A DNA stretch of 64,000 nucleotides from Rhipicephalus microplus (taxonomy: Eukaryota; Arthropoda; Arachnida; Ixodida; Ixodidae): NCBI RefSeq assembly GCF_043290135.1, contig NW_027464588.1, forward strand, positions 7,634,001-7,698,000. The letters run 5' to 3'. A model generated the notes under the pieces. That model searched no databases and was not told the DNA's origin. It saw only the letters and a list, made by a program, of their open reading frames with translations. Made by a program: the position numbers and the translations under genes. Positions 20,640 through 32,784 of the stretch are shown here, one piece after another (the stretch's first letter is position 1; every line of letters begins with the position of its first letter).

Positions 20640-20904
20640 CTGTGATGAACTGGAAACGGAACTATTCTGTGATGAACTGGAAACACTAGACCATTTCTCT
20701 TTGACCTGCAGGTGGTTTAACACATTACGAAAAACCCTATTAGAAATACCTTTACATGGTATTGGTATTGGTATTGGTATGCCCGTCATTTTGTCTTTTG
20801 GAGCTTCCATTTCTGGTTTCCCTAATGTGACAGTATGCGCGGCCATCCGGGACTATATTGATGAAACTAATAGGTTGACTAATAAACCAGTTTCCTTATC
20901 CTAA
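20640..20904 (+). pseudogene. C-terminal stub of a non-LTR retrotransposon protein
   Basis: The frame reads CDELET, then LDHFSLTC, then FNTLRKTLLEIPL and ILSFGASISGFPNV, ending at TAA 20904. This is the layout of the C-terminal zinc-knuckle and tail of I/R1/Jockey-type LINE polyproteins. CTGTGATGAACTGGAAAC is repeated at 20640 and 20667, a 27-base in-frame duplication of nine codons. A GGTATT hexanucleotide expansion at 20757-20780 adds an Ile-Gly run. The RT itself is absent, and the frame has a stop just upstream. Confidence 0.55.
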
Positions 20905-22781
20905 CAGGTCCACATAATTATATACGTATAAAATCAGATTATTGCTCTATTCTAAGAATATATTTGTTTATGTAAATATTTGTATGCATTACATTTAGCA
21001 CCACACTTTCCTAGGCTATCGGTAATCTTTCTGTTAAACCTCCATCATTCCAAATCTGAACAGTAAATGCTGAAAGCACTCGATTCTTGGCCGATTCCCC
21101 ACAGTGGGTATGTGCCACTAAGAATAGGAGAACAACAACAAAAACTATGAAGTGTGAAGAGACTGTTTTCAGCCCACTATTGTGGTAGCCATTGGCCGGT
21201 TTATTGGTCAAGCCACTGTGATGAATACGAGCCAAGACATGCAGGAGCAAGCAAGCAAGTGAGCAAGGCAGCCATTATCGACTATGTTTGCTTTCATTTA
21301 GCATACCATCGCTAGCAAGAAAAATATGGGTACGGGAAAATTATACAAGGGCACAGAAGGCGCGGACTTTGTAGCTTGCCCACTACCATTGTTTTCTCAA
21401 AAGTGTATACAAACTCGTTAAGCAGCTACTTTTATTTTATTGTCACTAGTCTGTACCTCAGCCACGCATATGTGTCATTATAAGACGATCTGATAAATAG
21501 GCATACGTTGCTCTATTGATTAAAAATTTCAATCGATAATAAGCATTCTTTTCGTTTGTTTCTTTTTCATCTTCATGTACTTGCGCTGTTTTATGACGAA
21601 GCTCTGTGAGCTCGCCGATATCGCTACAGTGTTTACGTGAAGGGCCCGTCCCATAAAATGGACAGAGAAGCACGCATGACAATACATGTGAACACATACA
21701 AATATGCGCACAAATATTCAAAAGGGCTCCAACCCCCCCTATCGGGAACAACTGGAGGAACGCTTCACTTTGGTATGCACTGGATCCCTGAAATACACCT
21801 TGAATTGTGTTTAGAAGAAGTGGTTAACAATTTAAAGTACTGGGAACTCTTCTATGGGAAAGCGGAAAGCCGTCCTGTGGAAGCCCATGTTTCTTTACAC
21901 TGCTGAAGCGAATACCAGGAGCAACGTACGTAGGAAAAAACTTGCCGTTGAAATATGCTCCGCGAGGCATCACATTTGTTCCGGCTCAATCGATCGATTT
22001 TCATTATATATTGATACCTAATTGGTCTTTATCTTAATTAAACATATGGTCCACTATCACATGCATGCGTCAAATATAACTTTTAACTGTAATTTGAACA
22101 GTCGATTACGTGCCAGTTCTTTTTTTTAAAAGACGTTTGATGAAAATTGGTAAAACCGAAAGCACGGGGTAAAAATATTCAAGCGTATATACTTGTCGAC
22201 CGAAAGTGCGTAGAAGAGAAACAATAATTTGACTCCTTCCACGTGCCATTGATCGTTATGGTTTGTAATGATACTGTCACAATTGATTCATTTACCGAAA
22301 AGCTCCAAAAAAAAGAGGTAATGGTGATAATGATGGCGTTTACATTGAAGCACAGCAACTCGCAGGTATTAGCCAGAAATGGAGCAAACTAACCCTATTT
22401 ATTAAATTCCGCAGTCAATAACAATCAGCAGTTTTTCTTCGTTACTACAACTGCTCATTATTAAATAACGTTCATTACATATATTTCGCCTTCAGAGCGG
22501 AGAGGTCAATAGGAAGTCACGATATGGGTTGGTCGCAGAATGTTTTGACTTAGATAATGCAAGGCACTTAACGTATCCAAGTTTATTGCCTACTCGAATA
22601 AATACTCGTGGAGTAATAATAAAATTGTGTTCAAATGTAGCACAAATTTTTCAAGTTGCCTAATTCAGGTGAATAAAGCTATCTAGTCTGCTCAAAATTT
22701 TAGAAGTCAGTTAATATAAGAGCTTTTATTTGATAAACTAACTGTGCTTTTGGAAAGGAGAGCCCCATCTATTATCACTAT

Positions 22782-22790
<9 letters not shown>
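20905..22790. other. No gene recognised
   Basis: AT-rich. The ORFs 21011-21250 minus, 21458-21751 minus and 21637-21906 plus show no domain. Confidence 0.45.

Positions 22791-22791
<1 letters not shown>

Positions 22792-22828
<37 letters not shown>
22792..22828. repeat. (TAG)n microsatellite
   Basis: About twelve uninterrupted TAG units. The minus-strand Thr-rich and Leu-rich ORFs here come from it. Confidence 0.95.
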
Positions 22829-22900
22829 TATATTTTATTTCTTGGAATACAACAAAAATAACCCAGCAAAAAGGCATTAAATAGGCCCGAGAAAAGCCCC

Positions 22901-23005
22901 ACCATGATGGCCCAGTAGCTATGGCACTCGGCTGCTGACCCGCAGGTCGCAGGATCAAATCCCAGCTGCGGCGGCTGCATTTCCGATGGAGGCGGAAATG
23001 TTGTG
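22901..23005 (+). mobile_element. Ruka-like SINE, 3'-truncated
   Basis: The head is present: GATGGCCCAGTAGCTATGGC, ACTCGGCTGCTGACCCGCAG, and a B box in GTCGCAGGATCAAATCCC. The family body continues to GGAGGCGGAAATGTTGT and then stops abruptly where a perfect hairpin begins. A 3' loss is unusual for a LINE-mobilised SINE, so a later event removed it. Confidence 0.75.
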
Positions 23006-23044
23006 AAATGAAGCGACACGCTGAACCAGCGTGTCGCTTCATTT
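23006..23044. repeat. Perfect 18-bp hairpin
   Basis: The arm AAATGAAGCGACACGCTG (23006-23023), a three-base AAC loop, then the exact reverse complement (23027-23044). It starts exactly where the SINE homology ends. Confidence 0.9.
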
Positions 23045-26000
23045 ACGCGTGTGTCGCCACTCATTCTAGCATAATGTCGGGCGCTCGCATAGGATTCCGG
23101 CTCAACTAACGTACTTGTGTCGTCGAAAATGCAATGAGCCAAGAAACAACCAACTCATTTTGGAATGATTGGAAGCACCAAGGCATGGCATGTGCCCAAC
23201 AAGTGAACGGCTGACAGTAACACCGTTTTAGCCATTGAAGCTCCTGGCAGTTGAATGAATGAATGAATAAACTTCATTTAAAGTCCGGCAGCTTTCACGA
23301 GGTGAGGTGGGGGAAGAGAAGATTAACGGCTGGCAATATGAAGTGTGGCGAAACTATTCGGTAAGCTGTTCATTTAAGCAGGGTGTGCCATCGACTGCGA
23401 CCATCGACCAGGAAGGGCTCGAATAATTTAAGGCAAAAATTTGGCGTACACTGTCGCCTCGAACTTCAGAGCGGCTGTGACAGAGGGTGTAACCGAGACG
23501 AAGAATTAAGGGCTGTCACGCGCAAGGACCGTAACGACCGGATGTTTTCGCTTATCTCGCGTTAGTTGCCACATCTTACTTTGATGCCGCATTTCCTTGC
23601 GAGTGTCAGTGGGAAGGCGAAGAAGAAATTTCGATGCTTACATGGACAAAGCGTTACTGCGCCTCAGACAAAAATTTTTTCGCAAAACAGGAGGACGTTC
23701 GATGTGCCGAGCCCCCGTCCTTCTATATTTTAATTGTCAAAAACGTTCTGCATGTCGTGGTGTTCGTCTCTGCCGTCAACGAATTAATTTTGGTTGGGTC
23801 GCATTTCAGGCAGACGAGAAGCCTTATAGTTAGTGGCGACTGAGGCAGGGTAATTGAGAATTGAAATTGTGACGACATGCGCGCTTTGGTATGCAAGATG
23901 GATAGATGACACGATGAAATAGACAACCCACGTTCCGCTTGTGCATATTTACTCCTTTGGGGCTACATAACTGCACCTAGGCAAGCACGAAATGTGAGCC
24001 TATTGTTGGAAAATTATTTTTACATCCGTGCAAGGACGAAGAGTCATAACCAGCTAGAGAATCAATCGAGCTCGACTCGAGTCACCTAGCATTGAGTGCA
24101 AATGAAAGTGTTTCGAGGGATGGCCGTGGAACGGGAGGAGTTCGGGAAGTGTCGCGGAGAGGTCATATGATGTCATTCCTGCCGCAGGAAGAGTTGTCAT
24201 TAACTGTGAAGACATATAGAGGATGAGGACAATTATTGAACTAATGGCTTGGTATGAAGGTCAGCTGTTGAGATTTCTGGCCGCAATAAGGGAACTGGCG
24301 GAGTTTGTGCAATGACAATTCCATGTGCGAGCATTCATCTATGCAACACGCAGTGCAAATATAAGAATTTAGTCGGCAGTGCCATCGCTTTCATGAGCAC
24401 ACAGTAACGCCCACGACGCATGCTTGTGTACAAACGGAAGGCTAGAACGCCGTCAGGAAAGTGCACTAATGCTGGCAACAGATGTTGCACGTGAAAGACA
24501 GAGCTTCGAGGACTTAAACGTTTTACGAAGTACCGGCGAGACCACGCAACAAGCGTTACTTAACCGGCATGCATAGTGTATGTCTCGCTACACGAATGAG
24601 TGTGGTCATATTGTAATTAAGCGAAGCACACCACCTGAGTTCTAGCTTGAGTGGTAGCAGTATACATAGGAGGCAGCCCAACAATTTGACAACAGCTTAT
24701 ATATCGGTGGAAAGACGCATATTAACAAGAAAACAGTGAAATATATCAATGCCTCGAAAGCGGACGTAACTAGGCTGCGTAGTATGACAATTTAGAGCTA
24801 TCGAAGTCATCCCCATTTTGCTTATTGAGAGCGGGACCGCTCTGGTTAGGGAAAATTGAGTTTTGAACCCTATGGTAGCACGCTGCTGAGCCAAAGATGC
24901 AATACTTGCGCGACTGCCACAGTTTGGTGGCTTGTGTACCTTGCAATCTTTTCTGGGTTGGTCTTAGCCTAGCAAGTGCAGTACACTCTGCATGTCTGGT
25001 CGCAGGCCAGCCGAGCTTCCACAGTTTTGTATCTGTAGTTTCGGCTTATTGTAATTATGGTGGCAAAAAACAAAGGATTTGGCGTAAATCAGTTGCCGTG
25101 ATATCTCTCGCTGGCACACAGATTTTGCGTTATAAACGACGCTGTACTCTGTGGGCGCAGGGTAGGGTGTATTGGGAAAGGCATACTAGGAAAGCTCTGC
25201 AAAGAGGGGCAAGTACATTTGCGCAAAATTACCGATCAATTATCTGCGAATGATGTAGAATGACTGACTGCAGTGACACACAGACATAGAATATCATCCA
25301 ATGGCTCACCCGTATAAACCTACAGTGGTGACGATATGTCGTTGACAAGCTCGGACAAGGGTTATCCTCCTCATCATGTTTCGCCACAAAAGAGTTCCAG
25401 CGTTTCAGAAGCCCATTGTGGTTGAAATGCCGAAACACCAGTGTGGTCTTTTGATTTAGGTGCACTTTCAAGAAACCCCTATTTATCTGGAGACCAACGC
25501 TGCATCTTACCTACTAGACATATTGTGGTTATTTTTTGTGACACTTTAGAATTTTCAAACTGAGCACCAAATATAACCTTCCAAGCACTGACAATCTTGG
25601 GATAAAATATTTTAACAGGAGGGCCACCTTCTGCACTAAATGTAAAAACGTCGAATCCTAAGACTGAATCCTAATTTACCACTCTGGCTCCCCACGTTAA
25701 TAAACACCCCAGCAATGCGCGTAGGGACTTGAATTTATTCTGGATTTTCCAATTATGGGGATATGGTATATTAGAGACGTTTAATCAGTGGAACAATGTT
25801 GACGAAGATTGTTGATGACCCATGTGCTTGTAATTCCAGTGCAGGTAAGGTTGCATGACTTTTTATCATTGTTTCATTTTCGGTTGGCTCAAAAGTTTCG
25901 GGCACCAACGAACCCTTTCAAGAGCGGCCGCAGCATCCTGTGAAGACGTTCTCTGACTACGCGCTGAGTATATGCGATATTGACCACTGCAATTTAGTTC

Positions 26001-26312
26001 AGGTGCCTTGCTTGCTTACAAAAATAAGTTATTCACGGTACGCAATGACGGTGGTGGTTCACATTTTTGATCGGGCGCAAATGAAATTCCCCGCGCTCAA
26101 AGCAGAATTTAAGCTACTTTCAACTGGCACTTTGCGCAGTCTGCCGCCTATTTCTGGATTCGTCAACGCCTTTTTCACGAGCGACGATTACGTTAAGTTC
26201 ATCCATTCTTTTGACCATTTTTATTCTCTAAACAGTCTCTTGTATCTGCTTTCAAAGCCACTAACATTTCTTTTTTTTCAAAGCTTTACAAACCCTTATT
26301 ATGAAAGTATTG
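23045..26312. other. No gene recognised; LINE-like tail near 23256
   Basis: TGAATGAATGAATGAATAAA near 23253 looks like the 3' tail of a retrotransposon. The longest ORFs (24897-25253, 118 codons; 25940-26341, 133 codons) lack motifs. The second runs into the SINE at 26313 and is probably chance. Confidence 0.45.
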
Positions 26313-26560
26313 TTGCTCTGCCACAGTGGTCTTGTGGCTAAGGTGCTCGGCGGCTGACGCAAAGGTCGCGCGATCAAAACCAGGCTGCAGCGGCGGCATT
26401 TTGAATGAAGGCGAAAATGCTGTAGACCCGTGTGATCAGATTTTAGTGCATGTTAAGAAAGTCCAGGTGGTCGAAATTTCTGGAGCCCTCCACTACGGCG
26501 TCTCTCATAATGATACGGTGGTTTTGAGACATTGAAACTTATACGTCGTCGTCATCATCA
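26313..26560 (+). mobile_element. Ruka-like SINE, full length
   Basis: Flanked by TGAAAGTATTG (26302-26312) and TGTAAGTATTG (26561-26571), one mismatch. The A box (TTGTGGCTAAGGTGC), a degraded B box (GTCGCGCGATCAAAACC), the body and a terminal (GTC/ATC)n tail are all present. It is more diverged than the 15302 copy. Confidence 0.85.
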
Positions 26561-26571
26561 TGTAAGTATTG

Positions 26572-26982
26572 GCTTCTATAGGATTATCTGTGTGGCCTAC
26601 ACTGCCTGTAATGAAAACCCGCCCTTGTGTTATTTAGCGAAATGGGAAAACTGAAAAGAGTTTTTTGAAATACAAGTCATATGCAATGAAATGCGAAAAT
26701 TGAGGACCAATGCACGTGCTTTTCTTTGCAATATTCACAGGTCGTGCGATGTCGGCTTAATTCGGACTGAAGTGCTCACATCAGAGCCAACATTACCTTT
26801 AGCGCTGATAATTTGCAGTGACGTGAAGCGGTTAGCACAAGCAATCGCTTATTGTAGGTGTTATAATTAAAACAGTCTCGTTTGCATCCGCGGGTACTGT
26901 ACATAAAAAACGACCAGTAAAAGATAAAAAGTATGAACCATTTTCACTGCGTGGTATCGTTTCAAGCTCTCAAACAATATAT
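26572..26982. other. Flank between SINE and gypsy LTR; nothing recognised
   Basis: AT-rich with no ORF of interest. Confidence 0.5.
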
Positions 26983-27145
26983 TGCCACCTGGTGTTCTGT
27001 GCCAGTGAACAGTGGGTCAGTTCTGTGCCGGTGAACGAGGAAGACGAAGACGAGCAACCTGTGCCAGCGGAGACGTCCTTCTCGGTCTGATATTTTTGAC
27101 AGTCGCGTCCCTTTATACGTTTCTTCGAGCTCTTAGCACGTGACA
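26983..27145 (+). repeat. 5' LTR of gypsy-1
   Basis: It starts TGCCACCTGGTGTTCTGTG and ends GCACGTGACA, so it has TG...CA ends. The 3' LTR at 41871-42035 matches. At 163 bp it is very short for the family. No clear TATA box is visible. Confidence 0.92.
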
Positions 27146-27147
27146 AC

Positions 27148-27167
27148 TGGTGGAGGTGCTGAGTACC
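27148..27167 (+). other. Primer-binding site of gypsy-1
   Basis: TGGTGGAGGTGCTGAG begins two bases after the LTR, and TGG fits the complement of a tRNA 3' CCA end. The second gypsy element has a similar TTGGAGGTGCTAAG at the same place. The priming tRNA was not identified. Confidence 0.65.
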
Positions 27168-27266
27168 CAATTCACCAAACCCCTCCTAGTACAAGAAGCT
27201 CCAGCCCCATACTGGTGGTTACGCCTGTTCACCGTGCTAGCCGCAGGATCCGTGGACTTTGACCCT

Positions 27267-28610
27267 GAGTTCAGACTTCTCTCAGAACAGATGACGGCCC
27301 CAACTATTCCAGGCAGCGCCGTCCCAAGCGGCTCCAACCCAGCCGTTATGGAAGGCGCAACGCCATCGCAATATACACTGTTCAAACCAAAAACGCCGAA
27401 TCCCTTTCATGGTGCTGTCCACGAGGATGTTGAAGATTGGCTACTCCACTATGACTTCGTTGCCGCTCATAACATGTGGGATGACACAGACAAGCTCCAA
27501 AATGTCTACTTCAGTTTGAATGACGGGGCACGGGTTTGGTACGAAAACCAGGCAGGTGTGTTCACGTCATGGGTGGACTTCAAACGCCGGTTTCTTGAAA
27601 CGTATGCAAGTCCCGATCGCCGAGAGTGAGCTGAACGTGAACTCCAGTGCCGTATGCAAATGCCAAATGAATGCGTAGCAATGTATGTTGAGGACATGAC
27701 GCGTCTTTTTCGACGAGCCGACCCTCACATGCCGGAAGAGAAGAAGGTGCGTTACCTGATGCGTGGAGTGAAGGAGCAGTTGTTCGGTGGTCTTGTAAGC
27801 AGCCCCCCCCAAGACTACGTCAGAGTTTCTTGCTGAAGCCGTCCTGATTGAAAGCACGCTTCGGCAACGGACCCAGACGTACGAGCGACAAGTGAACTTT
27901 GCTTCTGCTACGGACTACATGGGTGGTCTTGGGGCCCACGTCGACTTCTTCCGAGAGCTCATACGCTCCGTAATTCGCGAAGAACTGCAGAAGTTATCTG
28001 CACCCTCAGCGCCCACTGTCCTTTGTCCGGCATCGTCCGAGATGCAGCTCACCAGGCACTACGAGAACCGTCCTGTCAGACAGAGCCGCGGCCCCTAAAT
28101 AACTTCCCTCGCATGTCGTATGCGCAAACTCTCGTCCGGCCAGCACCACCTTTGGCTCCGCTTCCCACCGCGGCCCCTGCCAAGCTTCCGGCAGACCAAA
28201 CTCTGCGCCAGTCTGCACAACATTTCATTCCGCCTTATACCACAGCCCCAGCCATGCTTCAGGCAGTCCAAGCGGGCCCGTACCTCACTGACCGCCGACC
28301 GATTCCGCGAAAATCAGATGTGTGGCGGGCCCCCGATCGACGTCCGCTTTGCTATCACTGTGGTGATCCTGGGCACGTCTACCGACAGTGCACTTATCGA
28401 CAGCTGGGACTTGGTGGTTTTTCGGCCAACTCCCCACCTCCTAGGTTCGGCCAGTGGCCTCCGGAAATCGCTGACTACGTTGCTCAGCAGCACGGATCGA
28501 CATCTCGGCACCACTCACGCTCTCCATCACCGCGGCGGTTCTCGCCGAATCATCGCACCTATGCAGGCGTGGCGCAGCGCCGGTCACCTAGCCCGCGTCG
28601 GGAAAACTAG
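27267..28610 (+). pseudogene. gag of gypsy-1 (degraded)
   Basis: The capsid-like part includes NPFHGAVHEDVEDWL and RVWYENQAGVFTSW, typical of gypsy gag. The exact start codon is uncertain; the frame is open from about 27150. A TGA at 27627-27629 interrupts it, the same frame resumes, and a C8 run at 27803-27810 breaks it again. The last frame (28023-28610) carries one CCHC zinc knuckle at 28350-28391 (CYHCGDPGHVYRQC), followed by Ser/Arg-rich sequence. Gag would form the particle, and the knuckle would bind RNA. The pol frame lies at -1 relative to gag, consistent with frameshift expression. Confidence 0.85.
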
Positions 28611-28680
28611 CCTCAGCGACCTTCAGGGGCAAGGCCGCTCACACTGGTTCTGCTCAAGGCCCCCTATCGACGAGGACTGA

Positions 28681-30638
28681 AGATACCGACGATACATCGA
28701 CAACGACACCACCGGCTGATTGCGGAAGAGTGTCCTTAGATATTCCTGTTCTGCCAGATGGTCGCGAAGTCAGCGCTTTAGTGGACACTGGTGCGGACTA
28801 TTCCATAATTAGCGAAAACCTGGCCGCCCTTCTCAAGAAAGTAACGACGCCTTGGAACGGAACGCAAATTAGTAGAGCTGGCAGGCATATTGTCACGCCG
28901 CTGGCTTTGTGCACGGCAAGACTGAAAGTCCGCAGTTGTACATTGGTTGCTAGTTTAAGTGTTCTCCGGCAGTGTTCTCGAGACCTGATCATCGGCATGG
29001 GTTTTCTCAGGGAGCATGGTGCTATAATTGACATTCGACGACGTCTAGTCACTTTCGCGACCACAAACGCCACAACAGCTTACGCCGACCCCAGCCACTC
29101 CAGAGTGTCTCTTCGCGTCGTCGACGACGCTGTCACGTTACCACCCCGTGCAACTGTTGTGGTTCAGGTGGCGTGGGACGGAGTGATGCACGGTGAAGCA
29201 GTCGTAGAAAGCAATCATTTGCTTTTGCTGTCTCAGGGTGTCTGCGTAGCGAGAAGCCTTGTTGACCTTCGTGATGATCACTGCAACGTTTTTGTCACAA
29301 ACTTCAGTTACGAGCACCGGCACCTTTTTCCTGGAACTGTCATCGCCTACGCAGACCCAGTCGCCAATGTTACCGAGTGTTTTGCTTCCGAGGCCATCGG
29401 CACTGCTGAAACGTCTTTCCGCAGCGTCGACATCAATCCAACGCTTTCTGAAGCGAACAAGCAGCGTTTGAGCGAGCTGTTGCTGGAGTTCCACACATGC
29501 TTTGCACGTTCTTCGAAGATACGTCAAACACCGATAACGAAACACCGTATTATAACCTACGACGACGCGCATTCCATACGGCAGTAGCCTTATCGTGTTT
29601 CGCCAACCGAACGGCACGCGATTCAAACGAAGGTTAAGGAAATGCTTCAGGATGGCGTGATACAGCCTTCAAGCAGCCCTTGGTCATCACCAGTCGTTCT
29701 TGTGAAAAAGAAAGATGGCACGCTTCGCTTTTGTGTCGAGTACAGAAAGTTGAACAATGTGACAAAGAAAGACGTGTACCCATTGCCCAGAGTCGATGAT
29801 TCTCTGGACAAGCTGCGACGTGCGAAGTATTTTTCGTCCGTAGACTTGAAGAGCGGTTATTGGCAAATAGAGTTCGATGAACGTGACCGGGAAAAGACCG
29901 CTTTTGTAACGGCGGATGGACTCTATGAATACAAAGTGCTCCCTTTCGGCCTCTGTTCCGCTCCAGCCACAATCCAGCGAATGATGGACACCGTCCTGGC
30001 AGACCTCAAGTTGAAAAGCTGTCTCGTCTACCTCGATGATGTCGTTGTGTTTTCAGAAACGTTTCACGAACATCTTCGTCGCCTTCGGAATGTGCTCGAA
30101 GCCATTAGATCGGCCGATCTCACACTTAAGCCTGAGAAATGTCATTTTGGCTACGAAAAATTAAAGTTTTTTGGTCACGTCGTGAGCGCCATTGGTGTTC
30201 GGCCTGATCCTGACAAAAGTGATGCCGTCACCGCTTTTCCACCTCCAACAGACAAGAAAAGTCTTCGACGGTTTCTGGGTCTGTGAGCGTATTACCGGCG
30301 CTTTATTGAAAATTTCTCTAACATTGCGGAGCCACTATTACGCCTCACGCGTGATGATACACCATTTGTCTGGGCTGACAACCAGCAGACTGCCTTTGCG
30401 GAACTACAGCACCGGCTCTCTTCCCCTCCCGTGCTCGGCCACTTCGATGAAGATGCTGACACTGAAGTACACAGTGATGCCAGCAATATTGGTTTTGGAG
30501 CTGTTTTGGTACAAAGACAAGATGGCGTTGAACGGGTAATAGCCTACGCAAGTCGCACACTGTCTCGCGCGGAATCTAACTATTCCACGTCAGAAAAAGA
30601 ATGTCTCGCGGTCATTCGGGCAATAACAAAGTTTAGGC
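28681..30638 (+). pseudogene. pol of gypsy-1, part 1: protease, RT, start of RNase H
   Basis: An aspartic protease carries an intact DTGA at 28784-28795. The reverse transcriptase shows VDLKSGYWQIEF and, at 30029-30040, YLDD, the catalytic pair. The RNase H start reads EVHSDASNIGFGAVL with its first Asp, and continues to CLAVIRAITKFR, where the inserted block begins. Everything is in one frame apart from TAG at 29585-29587 and TGA at 30284-30286. The partner half resumes at 40107. Confidence 0.92.
30628..30638 (+). repeat. Left copy of the 11-bp insertion-site duplication
   Basis: AAAGTTTAGGC here and at 40096-40106. The second copy continues the RNase H coding sequence. The block between is therefore inserted, and the last base of the first copy is the last gypsy-1 base on the left. 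Confidence 0.85.
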
Positions 30639-31375
30639 ATCGTAAGAAGCTCGATTTTAAATTCTGACATTATACGTACTTCTGTTAGTTGTAGCATTAC
30701 GCACCACGTAGTGCAAGTTTTAATTGTATTATTAAGGACAAGGGCATCTGTACACTCTACACCAATGCTTCGCCATGCCGTCACCAGCAAGCGTAGCGAC
30801 GGTAGAGTCAATATACAGACTGGAGGAAAAGCTGGGCCGGAAAAGCTATAACCACCAAAGCGCTGACATCTTGGAGTGTTGTCAATGTCGCCATTAGAAT
30901 ACTTGAAAGAAGTGCTAAATATATCAGTTTAAAACACGCGATTTATCACAGTATAAATAATTAACAAATGTGTTCACGTATAATAAACAAACTGAAATTG
31001 TGTCAGGTTCATATCAACTACATTTACCGAAGATACACTGGTCTTTTATGTAACTTGCGGCATGCAAGAAAAAGTGTTGGCAGTGTTCTTTACGAAATGG
31101 TGCCACTATTCTTGTACCGTATCAACATTTGATAACATGAACGTGTGGCGAGCGGCCAATTCTGCCGGCTTGCTTGCACCTCATCGTTTTGTTTTTTGTT
31201 GCTATCAGCCAACAACTCGACTTTATGTGACAGTCTCTTACTGTGATGCAACAGAGACCCCCTAAACAGAAAAAAAATCGGGGGATCCTTAAGCTTTGCC
31301 TTTAGGAGTTGACTGCGATAGCGAAATCTGGCCCCTAGTGCGCCCTTCAACCACTAAGTGTATACTTATTAATAT
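30639..31375. other. Unassigned left part of the inserted block
   Basis: It begins ATCGTAAGAAGCTCG directly after the duplication and has no recognised element end, ORF or repeat. It separates gypsy-1 from gypsy-2. Confidence 0.5.
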
Positions 31376-31509
31376 TGTTATGTACGTATTGGTTCCAGTG
31401 TCAACTAGAGGACGCTTCTAGCTATAGAACAGGCTGAAGTGTCTCAAGCTCAAAACCGATTGTGTCGAACTTGCCTACGGTGTCCGCAACTGCAACTATA
31501 CGCGTATCA
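31376..31509 (+). repeat. Putative 5' LTR of gypsy-2
   Basis: It has TG...CA ends and sits immediately before a primer-binding-site-like sequence. Without a second LTR the left border is a guess. Confidence 0.4.
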
Positions 31510-31511
31510 TT

Positions 31512-32750
31512 TTGTTGGAGGTGCTAAGTTCGGAGCTGGATCTCCGAAGCGGACATCACAGTGGTTTCGCTGCTATGGCTAACGACAGCGTACCAATCGC
31601 AAAAGCACTAGTGCGATATGTCATGCCTCTGCTACGTGATCCACGAATCTTCACCGGCACTGGTAAGGTTGATGTCAATGAGTGGCTATTGATGTACCAG
31701 TGCGTCGCCAACAGTTACAGGTGGGACCCAACACTTATGCTGGCGAATGCGATATTCTACCTGTGTGACACCGATGTACCAGTGCGTCGCCAACAGTTAC
31801 AGGTGGGACCCAACATTTATGCTAGGGAATGTGATATTCTACCTGGGTAACTCCGCAATGGCGTGGTTTGAGATGCACAAAGCCGAACTCACAAGTTCGG
31901 GCATCTGTAAAGAGAGGCTGTGAGGCTTTTTCGGGAGACCAATCGAACGCAAGCAGAAGCCCAGAAGGAGCTCGCGTCTCATGCCCAGACGTCCACCGAA
32001 TCGTACATTCCTTACATTCAGGATGTTCTGGCACTTTGCCAAAAGCCAATGACATCATACCGGAGGCAGATAAGGTCAGACACATTATGAAGAGCATTGC
32101 CGACGATGCATTCAGCTTCTTGTTATGTAAGAGTTGCACAACAGTTGACTACTTCATTAAAGAGTGCCGCATGTTTGCGTAAGCAATAGGCAACCGCATC
32201 GTGCAACGCTTCGACTGGCTTCCTAATACGGCTCCGACCTCGTCCTTTAATGAACCAGCGCTGCTGCACCAACCAGCATGAACAAGTCTGATGCAAGCCA
32301 TACTCACGAACTTAAGGTTATGGCTCTGAGCTATTCCGGTCCTCACACGCATGACAACCCGACCATCTCGCTCATTCAAGCCGTTGTTCGCCAAGAAATT
32401 GTGAATATTGACATACCATCCACCGTTAGCCCCATCCCACCTCAACCACCCCGATCATTGCCTCTGCTATGCCCAGACTATTCCTCAAACCGGTACCGAA
32501 AGCCATCTGAGTAGCGAACGCCGGATGACAGACCGATCTGCTTCGTGTGCTCCCTCATCGACCATATCTCCTGCCATCGCCGTAGCCGCTGGAATTCATC
32601 GCCTCGACCATATGCTGACCCTGCTGCTCCTCCTCGGTTCATCAGCAGCTGTTCGCCTTCTCCGCAGCTCGGCGTCACCCGCCTCCATTCTTCCCAGGGC
32701 GTTCCTCAGGAAACTAACCAATGCAGCCCTTGGAGGTGAGTTGCGTTGAC
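31512..32750 (+). pseudogene. gag of gypsy-2 (degraded)
   Basis: The capsid-like N-terminus (LLRDPRIFTGTGKVDVNEWL) is followed by an 82-bp tandem duplication (31691-31854) that shifts the frame. Downstream text in changing frames (for example 32278-32514) still resembles gag but no single ORF remains. No intact zinc knuckle was found. Confidence 0.6.
31691..31854 (+). repeat. 82-bp tandem duplication in gypsy-2 gag
   Basis: GATGTACCAGTGCGTCGCCA begins at 31691 and 31773. The two 82-base units differ at about a dozen positions. The length is not a multiple of three, so it causes a frameshift. Confidence 0.9.
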
Positions 32751-32784
32751 GACTCTGACTGCAAAACCTCTTTGACCCTTGCCC

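Noticed and set aside
22707..23142. Poly-Thr and poly-Leu ORFs on the minus strand
   Set aside because: Produced by the (TAG)n microsatellite and SINE sequence.
24897..25253. 118-codon ORF
   Set aside because: No motif and no promoter or splice context; such length is expected by chance over 64 kb of mixed composition.
25940..26341. 133-codon ORF
   Set aside because: Ends inside a SINE and has no domain.
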